9,427 bases of DNA from assembly GCA_045541875.1 (NCBI GenBank), contig JAZQJX010000069.1, positions 1 through 9,427 of the forward strand, read 5' to 3'. Below are positions 7,061 through 9,427 of the stretch, piece after piece. The DNA comes from RGIG1828 sp045541875. Lineage in GTDB: Bacteria > Bacillota > Clostridia > UMGS1810. Both the position numbers and the translations under genes were made by a program. The notes under the pieces were generated by a model. That model was not told the origin of the DNA. It did not search any database and saw nothing but the letters and a program-made list of their open reading frames with translations. Each line of letters opens with the position of its first letter. Position 1 is the first letter of the stretch.

Positions 7061-8155
7061 TTAATCTTTTTCAAGTATGTCCGCAATTCTCTTTGAAGCA
7101 AAACCGTCTCCATAGGGATTGCTTGCCTTACTCATTGCGTCATATGCATTTTTGTCATCCAAAAGGAGTTTAAAGTTTTCATAGATAACATCTTCATCTG
7201 TTCCAACAAGCTTTAATGTGCCTGTCTTTATGCCTTCGGGACGCTCTGTTGTGTCTCTCATTACAAGAACGGGTTTTCCAAGAGATGGTGCCTCTTCCTG
7301 AATTCCGCCTGAATCTGTTAAAATCATATAACTCTTTGAAAGGAAATTATGAAAATCTATTACTTCCAAAGGTTCAATGATGTGAATTCTGTCACAGTCA
7401 CCAAGTTCTTCGTCGGCGGCTGCACGTACAACAGGGTTCATGTGGATTGGATATATTGCTTTAACATCGGGATGGTCGTCCATAACTCTTCTTATGGCTC
7501 TGAACATATTGTGCATAGGCTCACCAAGATTTTCTCTTCTGTGAGCGGTTATCATTATGAGTCTTGAATCTGATGCCCATTCAAGTTCAGGGTGGCTATA
7601 ATCCGATTTTACGGTGGTTTTCAGAGCATCTATTGCGGTGTTGCCTGTTACAAAAATTGAATCTTCACTTTTTCCTTCTTTTAAAAGATTTTCCTTTGAA
7701 AGAAGAGTCGGAGCAAAGTTATATTTTGAAATTATGGAAACTGCCTGACGGTTAAATTCTTCAGGGTATGGGCTATAGATGTTATATGTTCTGAGACCTG
7801 CCTCAACGTGGCCTACGGGAATCTGCTTGTAGAAGCAGGCAAGGGCTGTTACAAAAGTTGTTGAAGTGTCTCCGTGAACTAAAACTACATCAGGCTTTAC
7901 TTCATCCAAAACCTCTCCTATTCCGTTCAGGATATTTGTTGTGATGTCAAAAAGTGTCTGTTTGTCTTTCATAATTGACAAATCATAATCAGGCACAACA
8001 TCAAAGACTTCAAGAACCTGATCGAGCATCTGACGGTGCTGACCTGTAACACACACAACTGTTTTTATATTTTCTCTTGTTTTAAGTTCATTAACCAGAG
8101 GACACATTTTTATTGCCTCAGGACGTGTTCCGAACACAAGCATTACTGTTTTCAT
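7061..8155 (-). CDS. wecB: UDP-N-acetylglucosamine 2-epimerase (non-hydrolysing), complete copy 2
   Basis: This 364-residue epimerase makes UDP-ManNAc from UDP-GlcNAc for surface glycans such as teichoic acid linkage units or capsule. Motifs are GTRPEAIK (9-16), HGDTST (Asp96), HVEAGLRT (Glu118), PEEFNR (Glu132), TAHRREN (His205) and, in the C-terminal domain, LTDSGGIQEEAPSLGKPVLV and the TTERPEG loop. Length is normal for the family. The start ATG at 8155 follows AAAGGCAGGA. It is monocistronic: its own promoter lies upstream and a hairpin terminator follows. It is a direct-repeat paralogue of the partial copy at the left edge. No polysaccharide biosynthesis genes adjoin it, so which glycan each copy serves is not evident. 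The upstream neighbour is a non-coding repeat region rather than a co-transcribed gene. Confidence 0.97.
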   Translation of the reverse strand: MKTVMLVFGTRPEAIKMCPLVNELKTRENIKTVVCVTGQHRQMLDQVLEVFDVVPDYDLSIMKDKQTLFDITTNILNGIGEVLDEVKPDVVLVHGDTSTTFVTALACFYKQIPVGHVEAGLRTYNIYSPYPEEFNRQAVSIISKYNFAPTLLSKENLLKEGKSEDSIFVTGNTAIDALKTTVKSDYSHPELEWASDSRLIMITAHRRENLGEPMHNMFRAIRRVMDDHPDVKAIYPIHMNPVVRAAADEELGDCDRIHIIEPLEVIDFHNFLSKSYMILTDSGGIQEEAPSLGKPVLVMRDTTERPEGIKTGTLKLVGTDEDVIYENFKLLLDDKNAYDAMSKASNPYGDGFASKRIADILEKD

Positions 8156-8196
8156 AGTTTATCCTGCCTTTATTTTTATGAATTTACATTTTATTA

Positions 8197-8225
8197 ATGA
8201 TACCACGATAACGCATTTTTGTCAA
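8197..8225 (-). promoter_or_regulatory. Sigma-A-type promoter of wecB copy 2
   Basis: Minus-strand TTGACA (8220-8225) and TATCAT (8197-8202) are separated by exactly 17 bases, ending 41 bases before the wecB ATG. The spacer sequence differs from copy 1 except for the GTGG next to the -10 box, yet the spacing and both boxes are kept, which supports function in both. Confidence 0.8.
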
Positions 8226-8264
8226 TTTTTTCACAGGTTTTACACAAAAATCCTGAATTTTATG

Positions 8265-8333
8265 TCATACAGGCAGAAAAAATGAGACCGACATATGCGG
8301 AGTGTTCTTAAGGACAGTAATATATCCTGACAT
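8265..8333 (-). CDS. Possible 22-residue small ORF upstream of wecB copy 2
   Basis: A minus-strand ATG at 8333 opens a 22-codon frame ending in TGA at 8265, with encoded peptide beginning MSGYITVLKN and ending SFFLPV. AAAGGA lies 11 bases upstream, a usable but slightly long spacing. It lies just upstream of the wecB promoter. It has no recognisable homology, and an ORF of this size is expected by chance, so it may not be translated. Confidence 0.2.
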   Translation of the reverse strand: MSGYITVLKNTPHMSVSFFLPV

Positions 8334-8445
8334 AAATATCACATTCCTTTCCAATACAATCTTGGTGGATACATTTATACAACATACAAAAATACAGGCA
8401 GGTGGGACCCATATTTTATGTTGTAAGCGAATTTAGGTTTATAAA

Positions 8446-8627
8446 AAAGCAGGCTGAGCCTGCACCCAAGTCGCGGGCGTAATTTGATATACATCTTGTC
8501 TCGCGAACTAAATTCTGCGTAATTTCCTATACAGCAAGAAAGCAGGCTGAGCCTGCACCCAAGTCGCGAGCGTAATTTGATATACATCTTATCTCGCGAA
8601 CTAAATTCTGCGTAATTTCCTATACAG
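8446..8627. repeat. Two-copy 93-bp tandem repeat with palindromes
   Basis: Two 89-bp units (8446-8534 and 8539-8627) lie at a 93-bp period and differ at about two positions. Each contains a perfect 15-base hairpin GCAGGCTGAGCCTGC and a second stem formed by TCGCGAG and CTCGCGA around a 22-base loop. It also contains two copies of a short direct repeat, GCGTAATTTGATATACA and GCGTAATTTCCTATACA. In unit 1 the second stem changes to TCGCGGG, which still pairs on the plus strand by a G-U wobble. This looks like a dispersed intergenic repeat or structured RNA rather than coding DNA. The period being 31 codons leaves a repetitive, RBS-less open frame across it. Confidence 0.8.
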
Positions 8628-8747
8628 TAAAAAACAAACAGAAACGAGCTTGAAATCATTCAACTTCATTTCCGTTTTGATTTAATTATTTCTGCTAAAT
8701 TATAAATTGAAAAAATCATTTTAGCATAATCAATGTCGTTTAGATAT

Positions 8748-8787
8748 GCCAAAGGCACTCCGTTCGGAGTGCCCTGGTATTTTTTTG
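8748..8787. terminator. Hairpin terminator between repeat region and lipoprotein gene
   Basis: GGCACTCC (8754-8761) and GGAGTGCC (8766-8773) form a perfect 8-bp stem around GTTC, extended outward by CCA and TGG. A run of seven T follows on the plus strand (about 8781-8786), so the U tract favours plus-strand transcripts. On the minus strand only TTT follows, so it would be a weaker terminator for the lipoprotein gene that ends at 8820. Confidence 0.75.
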
Positions 8788-8819
8788 CATTCAATTTTTC
8801 TCAATACACTGTTCTACTA

Positions 8820-9299
8820 TTAATACTCAACTTCTGAGCCGTGTTCTTTAGCAAGTTCTTCTAATGCTTTGTTATATCCGTCAAGAAGTCCAACAGCTTC
8901 TACAAGCTTATCATTTCCTGCATTAACTGTTGCTTCATCCTGAGTTTCACAGCCTTCAGAGAGAGCTTCAAAGCCTGTCTTATAAGTTTCCATCACCTTA
9001 ACATATTTATCCTTTATTGCTTTAACTTCTTCTGTTTCAGGGGTAATGTCCTTGAGTTTTTCAAGTGAACCGTTTACAAGAGGAAGAAGTGTATCGTCAA
9101 TACTTTTCTTGATAGCAGCATCATCCTCAAGTGTTTCCCAAGTTCCAACCTCTGTCGTGATTTTTGTATAATTTTCAGTAACTTCTTTCATTTCAACATT
9201 TAAGAAGTTTTCCAAATCATCATAAACAGGATCACTGCATCCTGTTAAGAGTGTAAATGACATAACCACCATAAGTAAAAGTGCATAAATCTTTTTCAT
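8820..9299 (-). CDS. Small lipoprotein of unknown function
   Basis: This is a 159-residue exported lipoprotein. It begins MKKIYALLLM, has a hydrophobic core and a lipobox LLTGC, so Cys21 would be lipidated by Lgt and processed by Lsp. The mature part is acidic and mostly predicted helical by eye, with no catalytic motif I recognise, and resembles a solvent-exposed helical bundle anchored to the outer face of the membrane. I chose the ATG at 9299, which has GGAGG eight bases upstream; the in-frame TTG five codons earlier lacks support. The preceding gene on the same strand encodes an SLH-domain protein that ends 54 bases upstream with no clear terminator between, so they may be co-transcribed. 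An envelope role is plausible; the specific function is unknown. Confidence 0.88.
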   Translation of the reverse strand: MKKIYALLLMVVMSFTLLTGCSDPVYDDLENFLNVEMKEVTENYTKITTEVGTWETLEDDAAIKKSIDDTLLPLVNGSLEKLKDITPETEEVKAIKDKYVKVMETYKTGFEALSEGCETQDEATVNAGNDKLVEAVGLLDGYNKALEELAKEHGSEVEY

Positions 9300-9353
9300 A
9301 ATAAATTCCTCCAAATTAACTTTTTTGTCTATGTGTAAAGCCGTTTTGACAAA

Positions 9354-9427
9354 TTATATTAATCCTTTTGAAGCTGCTCTCCAAAGGAATGTAACAATTT
9401 CAGCGCGAGTGCATGATTTTCCCGGAC
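9354..9427 (-). CDS. C-terminal end of an S-layer homology (SLH) domain protein
   Basis: The last 24 codons of a minus-strand gene end in the TAA at 9354-9356, and the rest lies beyond the right edge. The encoded tail reads PGKSCTRAEIVTFLWRAASK then GLI. TRAEIVTFLWRAA is the hallmark end of an SLH repeat, which binds pyruvylated secondary cell wall polymer and anchors proteins to the Gram-positive cell surface. The short visible part cannot show how many SLH repeats there are or what the rest of the protein does. The frame was chosen by this motif; the other two minus frames give no recognisable motif. It is probably upstream in one transcription unit with the lipoprotein. Confidence 0.78.
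   Translation of the reverse strand, partial: PGKSCTRAEIVTFLWRAASKGLI

Larger units (their letters stand above)
8156..8819. other. 664-bp region without a convincing protein gene
   Basis: Between wecB copy 2 and the lipoprotein gene I find no convincing long coding region. The region holds the wecB promoter, a 22-codon minus-strand mini-ORF, a 9-bp inverted repeat with a 30-base loop (TACAACATA at 8378-8386, TATGTTGTA at 8417-8425), a 93-bp tandem repeat with internal palindromes, and a hairpin terminator near 8760. At 8639-8680 an imperfect hairpin-like stretch (AAACG to CGTTT) is visible, and the rest is AT-rich sequence with nothing recognisable. Confidence 0.7.

Noticed and set aside
8375..8659. 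94-codon minus-strand frame with an internal 31-residue repeat
   Set aside because: It exists because the 93-bp DNA repeat is a multiple of three. It has no ribosome binding site and no recognisable domain, and the palindromes explain its pattern better.
9345..9358. Consensus TATAAT (minus strand) near 9353-9358 as a lipoprotein promoter
   Set aside because: It overlaps the SLH coding end and has no good -35 box at 17 bases. A plus-strand TTGACA nearby also lacks a -10 box.
1..9427. CRISPR array, tRNA, rRNA or a defence system
   Set aside because: No regularly spaced repeats with unique spacers, no tRNA or rRNA-like sequence, and no nuclease, helicase or toxin-antitoxin genes were seen.

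Overview
The window looks like a chromosomal segment from a low-GC, Gram-positive, anaerobe-type Firmicute, probably an uncultured member of Clostridia. I infer this from the AT-rich sequence, the strong AGGAGG-type ribosome binding sites, consensus TTGACA-N17-TATNAT promoters, a Gram-positive style lipoprotein, and the tail of a protein with an S-layer homology (SLH) motif of the type TRAEIVTFLWRAA. I cannot name the genus.

Layout, left to right. Positions 1-638 (minus strand) hold the first 212 codons of a wecB-type UDP-GlcNAc 2-epimerase that runs off the left edge. A tight leftward operon covers 759-4899: an IlvD/Edd-family dehydratase, a DapA/NanA-family aldolase and a ceramidase-like putative hydrolase. 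An AraC-family regulator (5018-5803) is transcribed divergently and ends in a strong terminator. Positions 5948-6830 hold a RAYT-type transposase element with matched inverted ends. A 54-codon C-terminal AraC fragment lies directly against its right end. A second, complete wecB (7061-8155, minus strand) follows. A 664-bp stretch without a convincing protein gene (8156-8819) carries a 93-bp tandem repeat, several palindromes and a hairpin terminator. A small lipoprotein gene (8820-9299) and the last codons of an SLH-domain protein (9354-9427) close the window.

How the genes fit together. The dehydratase and aldolase are what is needed to take a sugar acid (aldonate) to a 2-keto-3-deoxy acid and then cleave it to pyruvate plus an aldehyde, a layout like xylonate/arabinonate catabolism. 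The third protein has the fold motifs of the neutral ceramidase family but no export signal. It may release or open the substrate inside the cell, and its role here is the least explained part of the pathway. The divergent AraC protein is the obvious candidate regulator. No transporter is present in the window.

The most striking structural feature is that the operon, its regulator and the RAYT element lie between two direct copies of wecB set exactly 7517 bp apart with no indel over 638 bp. By hand alignment about 45 of 638 bases differ, but only about 2 of 212 residues. The differences are strongly graded: the first 119 bases are identical and the gene starts are about 11% different. Both copies keep their own consensus promoter. 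This suggests two expressed, selected paralogues with local gene conversion, and direct repeats that could recombine to lose or amplify the island.
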